From positions 2,108,001 through 2,172,000 of the forward strand of contig OZ241377.1 in NCBI GenBank assembly GCA_965200615.1: DNA of 64,000 nucleotides, written 5' to 3'. This document shows, one piece after another, positions 51,924-60,550 of this stretch. Every line of letters begins with the position of its first letter. Position 1 is the stretch's first letter. Both the position numbers and the translations under genes were made by a program. The DNA is from Bin5 sp965200615 (GTDB lineage Bacteria; Chloroflexota; Anaerolineae; Caldilineales; Caldilineaceae). The notes beneath the pieces are model-generated. The model searched no databases. It had not been told where the DNA came from and was given only the letters and a program-made list of their open reading frames with translations.

Positions 51924-53576
51924 ATGAAACAGAAGAATTCAATGACCAGACGCGATTTTCTGCGCTATTCCGCCCTCAGCGGCTCTGCTGCCCTCCTGGT
52001 AGCCTGCGCGCCCGCAGCCCCCGCCGCCGACACCGGCGAAGCAGCCCCCGCCGCCGCGGCTGACGAAGCCCCGGCCGCCGAAATGAGCGGTCCCAAACAG
52101 GGCGGCACCATGACCTGGGTAGGCCACCAGGAAGTCGCCGGCCTCAGTCCTGCCTTCATGGGCCCCACAGTCCACTGGGTGATGATCATCAACATCCAGA
52201 ATCCGCTCGTGACCGTTGACGAGTTCAACGAACAGGAACTGGTCCTGGCCAAGTCCGTCGACGTCGCAGCCGACGGCCTCACCTACACTTTCCATCTGCA
52301 CGAAGGCGTACTCTTCCACGACGGCGCCGAATTGACCGCCGAAGATGTCGCCTACACCTACGACTACTACCGCAATCCTGACAACGGCGCGCCCATTGTC
52401 GGTCGCTTCACCGGCATCGGCTCTGTCGAAGCGCCCGATAAATACACCGTCCAGGTCAATATGGACGCGGTCAACGCCGCTTCGCTCACCTCCTGGGCCA
52501 CCGTTCCCATCGTCCATTCGGCCTATCACGCCGAAGTGGGCGAGGAGACCTACAGCACCTCGCCCATCGGAACCGGCCCCTACAAGCTCAAAGAGTGGCG
52601 CCCGGCAGAGTTTACCGAACTGGAAGCCTTCGACGATCATTTCCGCGGCCGGCCCAATATCGACGTGCTGCGCGAAGACATCGTGCCCGAACCCTCCGTG
52701 CGCATGATCGCCCTCCAGACCGGCGAGGCCGATTCCGCCGTCTGGCCGCTGCTCGTCGAAGACAGCATCTTCCTCGAGGCCGACCCGGGCTACGTCAACT
52801 TCCGCACCCTCGCCAACTCGATCAAGCACTTCCCGCTCAATAACAGCATCCCGCAACTGGCCGAAAAAGAGGTGCGCCAGGCCCTGATGTACGCGCTCGA
52901 CCGCCAGCGCATCATCGACGAGCTCTGGAACGGCGCCGCGCAGGTCTCCCACTCCAACCTGACGCCCGCCAGCCCCTACCACCACACCGGCCTCAAGCAG
53001 TATGACTTCGATCCGGCAGAGGCCATGGCTCTCCTCGACGGCGCAGGCTGGGCCGCCGGCAGCGACGGCATCCGCGCGAAGGGTGACCAGAGTCTTTCTT
53101 TCACCATTACCACTATTACCGGCGACCAGGCCCGCCGCCCCATCGCCGAACTCGCGCAGCTGATGTTCGCCGACGTCGGTGTCGACGTGCAGCTGGAGGA
53201 GGCGCCTGTAGCGACCATCCTGCAAGGTATGCGCGAAGGCACAATGGACGCATCCCTCTACAACTGGACCTACGGCAGCGCGGTCGAGCCCGACCCGTTC
53301 AGTACGCTTCACTCCACCGGCGGCAACAACTTTGCCCAGTTCAACAACGCCCGCGTCGACCAGCTCATCGAGGAGGGTCTTCAGGTCGTCGCCTACGAAG
53401 AGCGCGAGCCCTACTATCACGAGATCCAGGAGATCTTCGTCGAAGAGCAGCCTGTCCTCAACCTGCAGTTCGACGAATGGATGAACGTCTTCAACGCCCG
53501 CATCAAGGGCCTGCCGGAAGGCCCCAAGAACAGCTCGATGTACCAGCAAGCATACAAATGGTGGATTGAAGAATAA
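51924..53576 (+). CDS. ABC transporter substrate-binding lipoprotein, family 5
   Basis: 550 residues; AAGGAG lies about ten bases before the ATG. Tat motif TRRDFLR (8-14) and lipobox LLVAC with Cys28, then an Ala/Pro linker. Family-5 motifs: FHLHEGVLFHDGAELTAEDV, IGTGPYKLKEWRP, and VRQALMYALDRQRI. It heads a three-gene operon with DppB- and DppC-type permeases. The family binds peptides or oligosaccharides. No DppD/DppF ATPases follow. Confidence 0.9.
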   Translation: MKQKNSMTRRDFLRYSALSGSAALLVACAPAAPAADTGEAAPAAAADEAPAAEMSGPKQGGTMTWVGHQEVAGLSPAFMGPTVHWVMIINIQNPLVTVDEFNEQELVLAKSVDVAADGLTYTFHLHEGVLFHDGAELTAEDVAYTYDYYRNPDNGAPIVGRFTGIGSVEAPDKYTVQVNMDAVNAASLTSWATVPIVHSAYHAEVGEETYSTSPIGTGPYKLKEWRPAEFTELEAFDDHFRGRPNIDVLREDIVPEPSVRMIALQTGEADSAVWPLLVEDSIFLEADPGYVNFRTLANSIKHFPLNNSIPQLAEKEVRQALMYALDRQRIIDELWNGAAQVSHSNLTPASPYHHTGLKQYDFDPAEAMALLDGAGWAAGSDGIRAKGDQSLSFTITTITGDQARRPIAELAQLMFADVGVDVQLEEAPVATILQGMREGTMDASLYNWTYGSAVEPDPFSTLHSTGGNNFAQFNNARVDQLIEEGLQVVAYEEREPYYHEIQEIFVEEQPVLNLQFDEWMNVFNARIKGLPEGPKNSSMYQQAYKWWIEE

Positions 53577-53581
53577 AATGC

Positions 53582-53623
53582 CAGTGGCCGGTGCCCCGTT
53601 TTCTCTCAAGTCACCGGCCACTG
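53582..53623 (+). promoter_or_regulatory. Intercistronic hairpin between SBP and DppB-type genes
   Basis: Perfect 12-bp inverted repeat CAGTGGCCGGTG (53582-53593) and CACCGGCCACTG (53612-53623), loop of 18 bases, starting six bases after the SBP stop codon. No T tract. Consistent with mRNA stabilisation. Confidence 0.6.
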
Positions 53624-53650
53624 ACCACTGAAGTTCGACCTTCGCCCTCT

Positions 53651-54613
53651 ATGCTTACCTACATCGCCCGCCGCATCCTGCAAGGTGCCGTCGTGATCGT
53701 CCTGATCAGCGTCGGCACCTTTGTCGTTATACGATTGATGCCGGGCGACCCCACCTACCTGCTGCTGGGCGAGGGCGAAATTCGCATCAGCCAGGAACAG
53801 ATGGAGGCAATCCGCGCCCGCTGGGGGTTGGATCGCCCCCATCATGAACAGTTCTTCCTCTGGGCCTGGAACCTCCTCCGCGGAGATTTCGGTGACTCTC
53901 TGATCCGCAAGGGAATACCCGTGCGGCAGATGATCTTCGAGGCAATTCCGGTAACCGCGATCCTGAATGTCACCTCTCTGGCGCTTGCGCTGATGGTTGC
54001 CATTCCGGCCGGCATCATCGCCGGCGTGCGCCGCAACTCCACTTTCGATTACGGTACTGCGGTCGGCTCGACTCTGGGTGTTGCTCTGCCCAACTTCTGG
54101 CTGGCTCTCATGCTGATCGTGCTCTTTGCCCTCTATGTGCCGCGCTGGCTGGGTGACCTGCCCCTGGTAGGCCGCATCCCACCCTTCGGGCTGAAGTCGT
54201 GGCAGGGCTACATCCTGCCTGTCCTTGTGCTGACCACCGAGCAGATGGCCGTCCTGACGCGCGTCATGCGCGCCTCTACCCTTGAAGTCCTTACCCAGGA
54301 CTATGTGCGCACAGCCTACGCCAAAGGGCTGCCGAACATAATCGTGCTCGTCCGCCACGCTGTCCGCAACGCGCTGCTCCCGGTCGTAACGGTCATCGGC
54401 TTTCGCATCGCCTTTATTCTCAGCGGCACCATCGTCGTCGAAACCGTCTTCGCCATCCCAGGTATCGGACGCCTTTTCACAGATTCGATCTTTCGCCTCG
54501 ACTACCAGGTCGTTCAGTCCCTGGTCGTCGTGCTGGCCGTGCTCGTCGTCGTCGTCAACCTGATCACCGACCTCACATACGCCATCATCGATCCGCGTAT
54601 TCGAATCAATTAG
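53651..54613 (+). CDS. ABC transporter permease, DppB type
   Basis: 320 residues from ATG 53651 (MLTYIARRILQGAVVIVL), the family's standard start; the 20-residue upstream frame overlaps the hairpin and is rejected. It has PGDPTYLLLG after the first membrane segment, the EAA loop with DYVRTAYAKGLPN, and the C-terminal ending IDPRIRIN. The stop is 25 bases before the DppC-type start. Confidence 0.92.
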   Translation: MLTYIARRILQGAVVIVLISVGTFVVIRLMPGDPTYLLLGEGEIRISQEQMEAIRARWGLDRPHHEQFFLWAWNLLRGDFGDSLIRKGIPVRQMIFEAIPVTAILNVTSLALALMVAIPAGIIAGVRRNSTFDYGTAVGSTLGVALPNFWLALMLIVLFALYVPRWLGDLPLVGRIPPFGLKSWQGYILPVLVLTTEQMAVLTRVMRASTLEVLTQDYVRTAYAKGLPNIIVLVRHAVRNALLPVVTVIGFRIAFILSGTIVVETVFAIPGIGRLFTDSIFRLDYQVVQSLVVVLAVLVVVVNLITDLTYAIIDPRIRIN

Positions 54614-54638
54614 ATTCCCTTAGCCACTGATTCAACTT

Positions 54639-55538
54639 ATGACGACCTCTGCACCCGCCGAGCTCAACCAGCAACTCACTGCCACTTCCGACCACCGCTC
54701 CGAATGGAGCCAGGCTTGGCGGCGCTTCTGCGCAAATCGTATCGCCCTCGGTGGTTTGGTTGTGATCCTCCTCTTGGCGCTGATGGCCATATTCGCGCCC
54801 CTGCTCTCACCCTACGATCCCATCGACGAAGTCTTCCGCGGGATGCGGGGCGGCAGCCCAACTTTTGCCCATCCTTTCGGCTACGACCATCTGGGACGGG
54901 ACCTCCTCAGCCGCGTTATCTTCGGTACCCGCGTCGCTCTGCTTGTCGGCCTGCTGGCAACCGGCATCGCAGTTACCTTAGGCGTAGTTATCGGCGCAGT
55001 GGCCGGTTACCTCGGCAGCTGGGAGGACACACTGATCTCCAGGGTAATCGATACCCTGATGGCCTTTCCCATCATCGCCCTGCTCGTCGTGCTCGCCGCA
55101 GTTCTGGGGCCGAGCCTCGTTACCACAACCGTCGTGATCGGTGTCACCGGTTGGGCCCGCTTCGCCCGCGTCGTACGCGCAGACATCATGTCCTTGAAGG
55201 CGACCGACTTCGTCACCGCCGCCCGCGCCGTCGGCGTGCGCGACTGGCGCATCATCTGGCGCCACCTCCTTCCCAACGTCATGGGCCCGATCATCGTTTT
55301 GGCGACCCTCGGCATCGGGGGCATTATAATTCTCGAATCCGCGCTCTCCTTCCTGGGTCTGGGCATTCGCCCGCCCAACCCCTCCTGGGGCGGCACCCTG
55401 GCCGATGGACGAGCCTTTATCCTGCGCTTCCCTCATATTGCCTTCTTTCCCGGCCTCATGATCGTGATCACAGTGCTGGCCTTCAACTTCCTGGGCGACG
55501 GCCTGCGCGATGCACTCGATCCAAGGGAACGGGATTAG
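54639..55538 (+). CDS. ABC transporter permease, DppC type
   Basis: 299 residues. Hallmarks: polar N-terminus, first membrane segment at about 37-57, HPFGYDHLGRDLLSRVIFG, the EAA loop VTAARAVGVRDWRI, and the ending GDGLRDALDPRERD. Completes the second Dpp-type pore in the window. No ATPase genes follow; the next plus-strand feature is a small frameshifted remnant. Confidence 0.92.
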   Translation: MTTSAPAELNQQLTATSDHRSEWSQAWRRFCANRIALGGLVVILLLALMAIFAPLLSPYDPIDEVFRGMRGGSPTFAHPFGYDHLGRDLLSRVIFGTRVALLVGLLATGIAVTLGVVIGAVAGYLGSWEDTLISRVIDTLMAFPIIALLVVLAAVLGPSLVTTTVVIGVTGWARFARVVRADIMSLKATDFVTAARAVGVRDWRIIWRHLLPNVMGPIIVLATLGIGGIIILESALSFLGLGIRPPNPSWGGTLADGRAFILRFPHIAFFPGLMIVITVLAFNFLGDGLRDALDPRERD

Positions 55539-55555
55539 CGCGAGAGGTTTGTGCC

Positions 55556-55814
55556 ATGGCATCTGAACGCTGGGTCATTCCTGGAATCGTAAGAGACGGT
55601 GTGGCCGTACCACGGCAAAATTATGTCACTGCCCGAAGGTATTCCAGTAGAGATACATATCAGACAGGTGGAGCAGCATATAACCGGACTAGCCGCAAGC
55701 CGTCGATCAGACCTGAGCCGTTCCCGATTCGACGGAGGAAAGTCCTCTCGACATGTCGGATGGCATATGCAGTTTTGTAGAAAGACCAACAATTTCAGAC
55801 TGTTCACAACGTAG
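55556..55814 (+). pseudogene. Frameshifted small antitoxin-like protein remnant
   Basis: From ATG 55556 (GAGAGG upstream) the frame reads MASERWVIPGIVRDGVAVPRQN. The +1 frame then reads MSLPEGIPVEIHIRQVEQHITGL and runs to a stop at 55812-55814. Joined at about 55620-55622 (one T too many in CAAAATTATG), they form the pattern PGIVxDGxxVPxxxxSLPEGxPVEI, which resembles small bacterial antitoxin-like proteins of unclear family. No toxin gene is seen beside it. The remainder of the 303-base gap holds nothing else. Confidence 0.45.
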
Positions 55815-55841
55815 TGGACCAAATTCCAGGAGGAAGAACAC

Positions 55842-56912
55842 ATGAAGTTCCACTCATCACGCCTCACAATTCTCACACTGCTCCTGGCAGTCGCGCTGGC
55901 TCTCACCGCCTGTGTCGCCGTCGCGCCGGAAGCAGGCGGCGACGCCATGATGGAGGAGGAGGGCGGCTTCGTCGTCGGCGTCAGCAACACCCTCGTCGGC
56001 AACGGCTGGCGCGAGCAGATGATCTGCGCCATCAAGGCCGAGGCCACCGCCAGCGGCCTCGTCGATAGCGTCGTCGTCGTCAACCGCAACGGCGGCCCCA
56101 CCGAGCAGATCGCCGATCTTGAGGGCCTCATCTCGCAAGGTGTCGACGCCATCATCCTCAACCCGACAGACCGCGAGGGTCTCAACGCCGTCATCGAATC
56201 GGCCATCGCCCAGGGCATCGTCGTCGTCGCCGTCGACCAGGCCGTGACCGCCGAGGGCGCCTACGTCGCCACCAATGACCAGACCGCCTACGCCCGCCTT
56301 GGCGCCGAATGGCTCTTCGAGCAGCTCGGTGGCTCCGGTAAGGTCGTGGAAATGCGCGGCATCGACGGCGTCCCCGCCGACACCGACCGCCACAACGGCT
56401 TCATGGAAGCGCTCGCCAACTACCCGGACATCGAAGTCGTGGCCTCCACCTTCACCGGCTGGGACCCCTCAACCGGCGCCCAGCAGGCCCTTGACCTCAT
56501 TACCACCCAGGAGATCGACGGCATCTGGACCTCCGGTATCGATTATCCGGTCGTGGAACAGTTCCAGGTCGCCGATGTTGACTTCGTGCCCATCGTCGGC
56601 GCCGACAACAACGGCTTCGTGGAGCAGCTGATCCAGCTCGCCGATGCGGGTCTGATCGGCGCAGCCGTCACCAACCCGCCCGCCATCGGAGCCGTCGGCA
56701 TGGCCATCGCGCTCGATGCGCTGACAGGCAACAATCCGCCTCACGAGACCATTCTCACACCGAAAGTCTTCACCACCGCCGATCTCGACGCGCTCAATGC
56801 AATCTACGCGCCCGACGAGCAGGTAGGTTGGAGCACATACGTCGACATTGAACCCTACACCAGTTACAACGGCAGCGCCGATGTCTCCGCCTGCACGGCG
56901 CCGGGCGAGTAA
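55842..56912 (+). CDS. Sugar ABC transporter substrate-binding lipoprotein, RbsB type (CUT2)
   Basis: 356 residues; AGGAGGAAG lies 4-12 bases upstream. The signal peptide ends in lipobox ALTAC, Cys24. A periplasmic-binding-protein type I fold follows, with FVVGVSNTLVGNGWREQM, DLEGLISQGVDAIILNP and AYVATNDQTAYARLGAEWL, the ribose/galactose-binding signature. First gene of an operon with ATPase, two permeases and a dehydrogenase, 55842-61717. Likely cargo: a monosaccharide or polyol. Confidence 0.92.
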   Translation: MKFHSSRLTILTLLLAVALALTACVAVAPEAGGDAMMEEEGGFVVGVSNTLVGNGWREQMICAIKAEATASGLVDSVVVVNRNGGPTEQIADLEGLISQGVDAIILNPTDREGLNAVIESAIAQGIVVVAVDQAVTAEGAYVATNDQTAYARLGAEWLFEQLGGSGKVVEMRGIDGVPADTDRHNGFMEALANYPDIEVVASTFTGWDPSTGAQQALDLITTQEIDGIWTSGIDYPVVEQFQVADVDFVPIVGADNNGFVEQLIQLADAGLIGAAVTNPPAIGAVGMAIALDALTGNNPPHETILTPKVFTTADLDALNAIYAPDEQVGWSTYVDIEPYTSYNGSADVSACTAPGE

Positions 56913-56942
56913 TCTGCCACCCGCTGTTGGATTAAGGTCGCT

Positions 56943-58487
56943 ATGAGTGAGTCGCAGCCACTGCTTGCGACTGTCAAAGTAGCAAAATCGTATGGACCCG
57001 TCGCGGCGCTGCAGGAAGTTGACTTTTCAGTCCGCCGCGGCGAGGTCCATGCGCTCCTTGGCGCAAACGGGGCCGGCAAGAGCACGCTGGTCAAGATCCT
57101 GGCCGGCGTCCATCCCGCCGACGCAGGCGATCTGCGTGTCGATGGCCGCCCCATGCGCCTGCGCGCTCCCGTCGATGCCATCGCCGTCGGCATCGCCACC
57201 GTCTTCCAGGACCCTGCTCTGATCCCCGATCTCACCGTCAGGCAAAATCTCCAGCTCAGCGAAATCGAGGAGGCCGCCTTCACCCACTGGCTCTCCTGGT
57301 TCGATCTCGAAGACCTCGACAATGACTCGCTCGTACGAGAACTGCCTCTCGAAACATTGCGAATGGTCGACCTGGCCCGTGCCCTGGCCCGCGACCCCCA
57401 GGTCCTGCTGCTCGACGAGATCACTGCCGCCCTCACCGCCGACCAGGCCGAACGCGTCTTCTCCCTCCTGGCCCAGTGGCGCGAACAGGGACGCGCCGCC
57501 GTACTCATCACCCACCGCCTCGCCGAGGTCAGGCGCATCTGTGACCGCGCCACCATCCTGCGCGATGGCCGCAATGTCGCCCTGTTCGAGCCCAACTCAG
57601 ACACCGCAGCGGCAAACGGCTCGTCAACCGGTACCATGCAAGACGTGGACGAGCATGAGTTGGTCGAAGCCATGCTCGGCGCAGAAGTCAGCGATTCCGC
57701 GGCCATTGAAGCGCTCGACTTCCATCCGCCGCAACAGCAGGAATCCCCTTCCTCTCCACAGGAAATCTCCTTCGCCGCCCAGGGGCTCAGCTCCGGCGAC
57801 GTCGTGCGCGATATCTCTTTCGAACTGCGCCGGGGCGAGATTCTCGGCCTCGTCGCGCTGGAAGGCCAGGGCCAGGAGCGCCTCTTCTCCCTCCTGTCAG
57901 GCGACCGCCGCCCGAGTTCCGGCGCAATCCTCGTCGGCGGCAGTCAGCGCCGCTGGGCCGCGCCCTACGATGCTGTCGGCGACGGCGTCGTCCTCATCCC
58001 CGGTGACCGCCTGCTGACACTTTTGCCAAATCTGCCCGTCCGCCAGAACCTCGTCGTCCCCCTCTTCAGCCGCATCCGCCAGTGGCTGCGCATCCCCGCC
58101 GACGAGCGCCAGCGCGTCATGAACGCTATCGACCGCCTCTCCATCGATACCAGGGCTGCATCCCAGGTGCGGCGCCTCTCCGGCGGGAACCAGCAGAAAG
58201 TGGCGATCGGCCGCTGGCTCGTCGCCGGCTTCCGCACGCTTCTCTGCTTCGACCCAACGCGCGGCATCGATGTCCAGACCAAGCGTGAGATCTACGCGCT
58301 CCTGCGCGAACTGGCGGCCAGCGGCGCGGCGATACTGCTCTATACCAGCGAGCTCGCTGAAATCCAGCTCGTCTGCGACCGTGTCCTGATCATGCACGAC
58401 GGCCGCATCGTCGACGAACAGGACGCCGCGCACGCAACCGAGTCTTCCCTTCTCACCGCCGCCCATGGCTTGGAGGTCCTCGCATGA
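56943..58487 (+). CDS. Sugar ABC transporter ATP-binding protein, RbsA type, two ATPase domains
   Basis: 514 residues, two tandem ABC domains. First domain: Walker A GANGAGKST (40-48), signature region LETLRMVDLARAL (divergent from LSGGQ), Walker B VLLLDEITAAL. Second domain: the Walker A equivalent is GQGQERLF-like, as usual for RbsA C-terminal domains; signature LSGGNQQKVAIGRWL near 411; Walker B LLCFDPTRGID near 432, where the catalytic Glu normally seen in DEPTRG is absent. That suggests only one competent site, known for this subfamily. Starts 28 bases after the SBP stop; overlaps the next gene by four bases. Confidence 0.92.
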   Translation: MSESQPLLATVKVAKSYGPVAALQEVDFSVRRGEVHALLGANGAGKSTLVKILAGVHPADAGDLRVDGRPMRLRAPVDAIAVGIATVFQDPALIPDLTVRQNLQLSEIEEAAFTHWLSWFDLEDLDNDSLVRELPLETLRMVDLARALARDPQVLLLDEITAALTADQAERVFSLLAQWREQGRAAVLITHRLAEVRRICDRATILRDGRNVALFEPNSDTAAANGSSTGTMQDVDEHELVEAMLGAEVSDSAAIEALDFHPPQQQESPSSPQEISFAAQGLSSGDVVRDISFELRRGEILGLVALEGQGQERLFSLLSGDRRPSSGAILVGGSQRRWAAPYDAVGDGVVLIPGDRLLTLLPNLPVRQNLVVPLFSRIRQWLRIPADERQRVMNAIDRLSIDTRAASQVRRLSGGNQQKVAIGRWLVAGFRTLLCFDPTRGIDVQTKREIYALLRELAASGAAILLYTSELAEIQLVCDRVLIMHDGRIVDEQDAAHATESSLLTAAHGLEVLA

Positions 58488-59488
58488 TGACGACGGTATG
58501 GTCCGCAGGCGCTGCCGTTTGGCGCGCGGGGTTGGCGCGCCACAGCTGGTCGTTGGGCGTGTGGCTGCTCCTCAGCGCGCTGCTCGTATGGTACGCCACC
58601 CTGATCCCCGTCTTCGGCCAGTTCCAGATCACCTCGATCAGCAAGAACAGCCTGCCCCTCGTTTATCTGGCCATCGGACAGGCCATCATCGTCATCGCCG
58701 GCGGCATCGATCTCTCGCTCGGCGCCCTGCTTCTGCTCACCAACGCGCTCGCGGCCCGCTTCATGGATGATCAACCCTTTGCGATGGCGCTCTTTATCGC
58801 CATTATTCTGATCGCCGGACTCGGTGTCCTCAACGCTCTCGTCGGCTACATTATCAGCGTATCCGGCGTGCCCGACATCGTCGTGACACTGGCCACCGGC
58901 TACATCTGGTCCGGTTTCGCCCTCTGGATCCTCCCTTCCCCCGGCGGCGGCACCGCCCCCGAATTCCGCTGGCTCTTCACCGGCGCCCAGTCCGGGATCG
59001 GCGGCACATACGTCATGCCCATTCTGATGATGATGGTTCCCGCAATTCTGGTATTCCTCCTCTCCCGGCATACCCGGATCGGCCTCTCCATCTACGCAAT
59101 TGGCAGCGACAGCGTCGCCGCCCGCCTCGCCGGTCTCGACGTGCGCCGCGCCAAAGTGTCCTCCTACGCCATCGGCGGCGCAATGGCCGCCCTCGCCGGC
59201 CTCGCCACCGTCGCCCTCACCGGCACCGGCGACCCCCGGTTCAGCGTCGGGGCCAATGCCACCCTGAACAGCGTGGCCGCAGTCGTTCTCGGCGGCGTCG
59301 CCCTCGTCGGCGGCGCCGGCCTCGTTCTCGGCGCGGTCGCCGCCGGCGTAATCCTCATCATGCTCAACCCAATTCTGAGCGCAATGGGCATCGACCCCAA
59401 CAACGCCCAGATCATCCAGGGCCTGCTGATCGCAGGGGTGATGATGGTCGGCGGCCTTGTCACGCTGCTGCGGGAGAGAGCCGCGTGA
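58484..59488 (+). CDS. Sugar ABC transporter permease, RbsC type (first)
   Basis: 334 residues with about eight to ten membrane segments. Overlaps the ATPase gene by four bases (ATGA), so translation is coupled. Conserved pieces include AIGQAIIVIAGGIDLSLGALL and the loop RLAGLDVRRAKVSSYAIGGAMAALAG, typical of RbsC permeases. Partner of the second permease that overlaps it by four bases; CUT2 systems with two different permeases are common in Chloroflexota (general knowledge). Confidence 0.92.
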   Translation: MMTTVWSAGAAVWRAGLARHSWSLGVWLLLSALLVWYATLIPVFGQFQITSISKNSLPLVYLAIGQAIIVIAGGIDLSLGALLLLTNALAARFMDDQPFAMALFIAIILIAGLGVLNALVGYIISVSGVPDIVVTLATGYIWSGFALWILPSPGGGTAPEFRWLFTGAQSGIGGTYVMPILMMMVPAILVFLLSRHTRIGLSIYAIGSDSVAARLAGLDVRRAKVSSYAIGGAMAALAGLATVALTGTGDPRFSVGANATLNSVAAVVLGGVALVGGAGLVLGAVAAGVILIMLNPILSAMGIDPNNAQIIQGLLIAGVMMVGGLVTLLRERAA

Positions 59489-60486
59489 GCCAGACCCCTC
59501 TGCCAGCACAGCCCGGCGCCGCCCCTTCCGGCCTTGCCGCCCGCGCTGCCGCGCGTATCTCCGAGCATCCCACGCTGGCTCTGACCGGCATTCTCGCCAT
59601 CCTCGTCCTTGTGACCGGCCTCATCGAACCGAACTACCTTTCCGTCAGCGGCGCCCGCAACACCCTTCTGCAAGCTGCGCCCCTCGGCATCCTCGCCGGC
59701 GCCCAGACCATCCTCATGCTCACCGGCGGCATCGACCTGTCCGTGACGATGGTCGCCACCGGCTCCGCCTACGTTGCTGCCAACCAGTCTCCCGAGGGCG
59801 CCGCTGTCGCCATCCTTTTGGGTATCGTGGTCGGCCTCGTGGTCGGCAGCGCAAACGGGGTTGGCGTCGCCGTCTTTCGCGTCAACCCCCTCATCATGAC
59901 CCTGGCCATGTCCGGCATCCTGCTCGGCCTCTTTACCGCCTGGGCACAGACGATCCTGCAGGGCTCAACGCAGATGGGCCCCTTTATCAAACTGATTGGG
60001 GGCGGCTCCTTCCTGGGCAATCGCATTCCCTATAGTGTGGTCGTCTGGGCCCTGATCGCCGGAGGACTGATCTGGCTGCTCAGGCGCACAGGCTGGGGAC
60101 GGCTCCTCTATGCCATCGGCGACAACGAAATCGCCGTTCGCCTCGCCGGCGTGCGCGTCTGGCAGGTGCGCATCACCGCCTATATCGTCGCCGGTGTCCT
60201 CGGCTCCATCAGCGGCATCCTTCTCGGCGGCCGCACCGGCGCCGTCGACCTTCAGCTTGCCAACGCCTTCCTTCTGCCATCCGTGGCCGCGGCCGTAATC
60301 GGCGGCACCTCGATCTTCGGCGGCGTCGGCGGCTACACCGGCACGATTCTCGGCGCGCTGATTCTCAGCGTCCTGAACTCGATGCTCACCTTTCTCAACG
60401 TCGGCCAGGCCATCCAGCAGGTCATCTACGGAACGATCGTCCTGGCGCTGGCGTGGGGCTACGCCGGTCTGACTCGAAGGGCCTGA
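59485..60486 (+). CDS. Sugar ABC transporter permease, RbsC type (second)
   Basis: 333 residues from GTG 59485, overlapping the first permease by four bases (GTGA). Contains AGAQTILMLTGGIDLSVTMV and RLAGVRVWQVRITAYIVAG. Both permeases keep the GGIDLS motif of functional RbsC proteins, so a heterodimeric pore is expected. Confidence 0.92.
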   Translation: MSQTPLPAQPGAAPSGLAARAAARISEHPTLALTGILAILVLVTGLIEPNYLSVSGARNTLLQAAPLGILAGAQTILMLTGGIDLSVTMVATGSAYVAANQSPEGAAVAILLGIVVGLVVGSANGVGVAVFRVNPLIMTLAMSGILLGLFTAWAQTILQGSTQMGPFIKLIGGGSFLGNRIPYSVVVWALIAGGLIWLLRRTGWGRLLYAIGDNEIAVRLAGVRVWQVRITAYIVAGVLGSISGILLGGRTGAVDLQLANAFLLPSVAAAVIGGTSIFGGVGGYTGTILGALILSVLNSMLTFLNVGQAIQQVIYGTIVLALAWGYAGLTRRA

Positions 60487-60550
60487 TCGCAGCGACCGGC
60501 AGCCAGCAATTGATGTTGGCCGGCGAACCCACATACAATGAGGTGAATCG

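Noticed and set aside
51939..53621. 560-codon minus-strand frame opposite the family-5 binding protein
   Set aside because: Val/Gly/Asp-rich shadow with no ribosome site; the plus-strand lipoprotein is certain.
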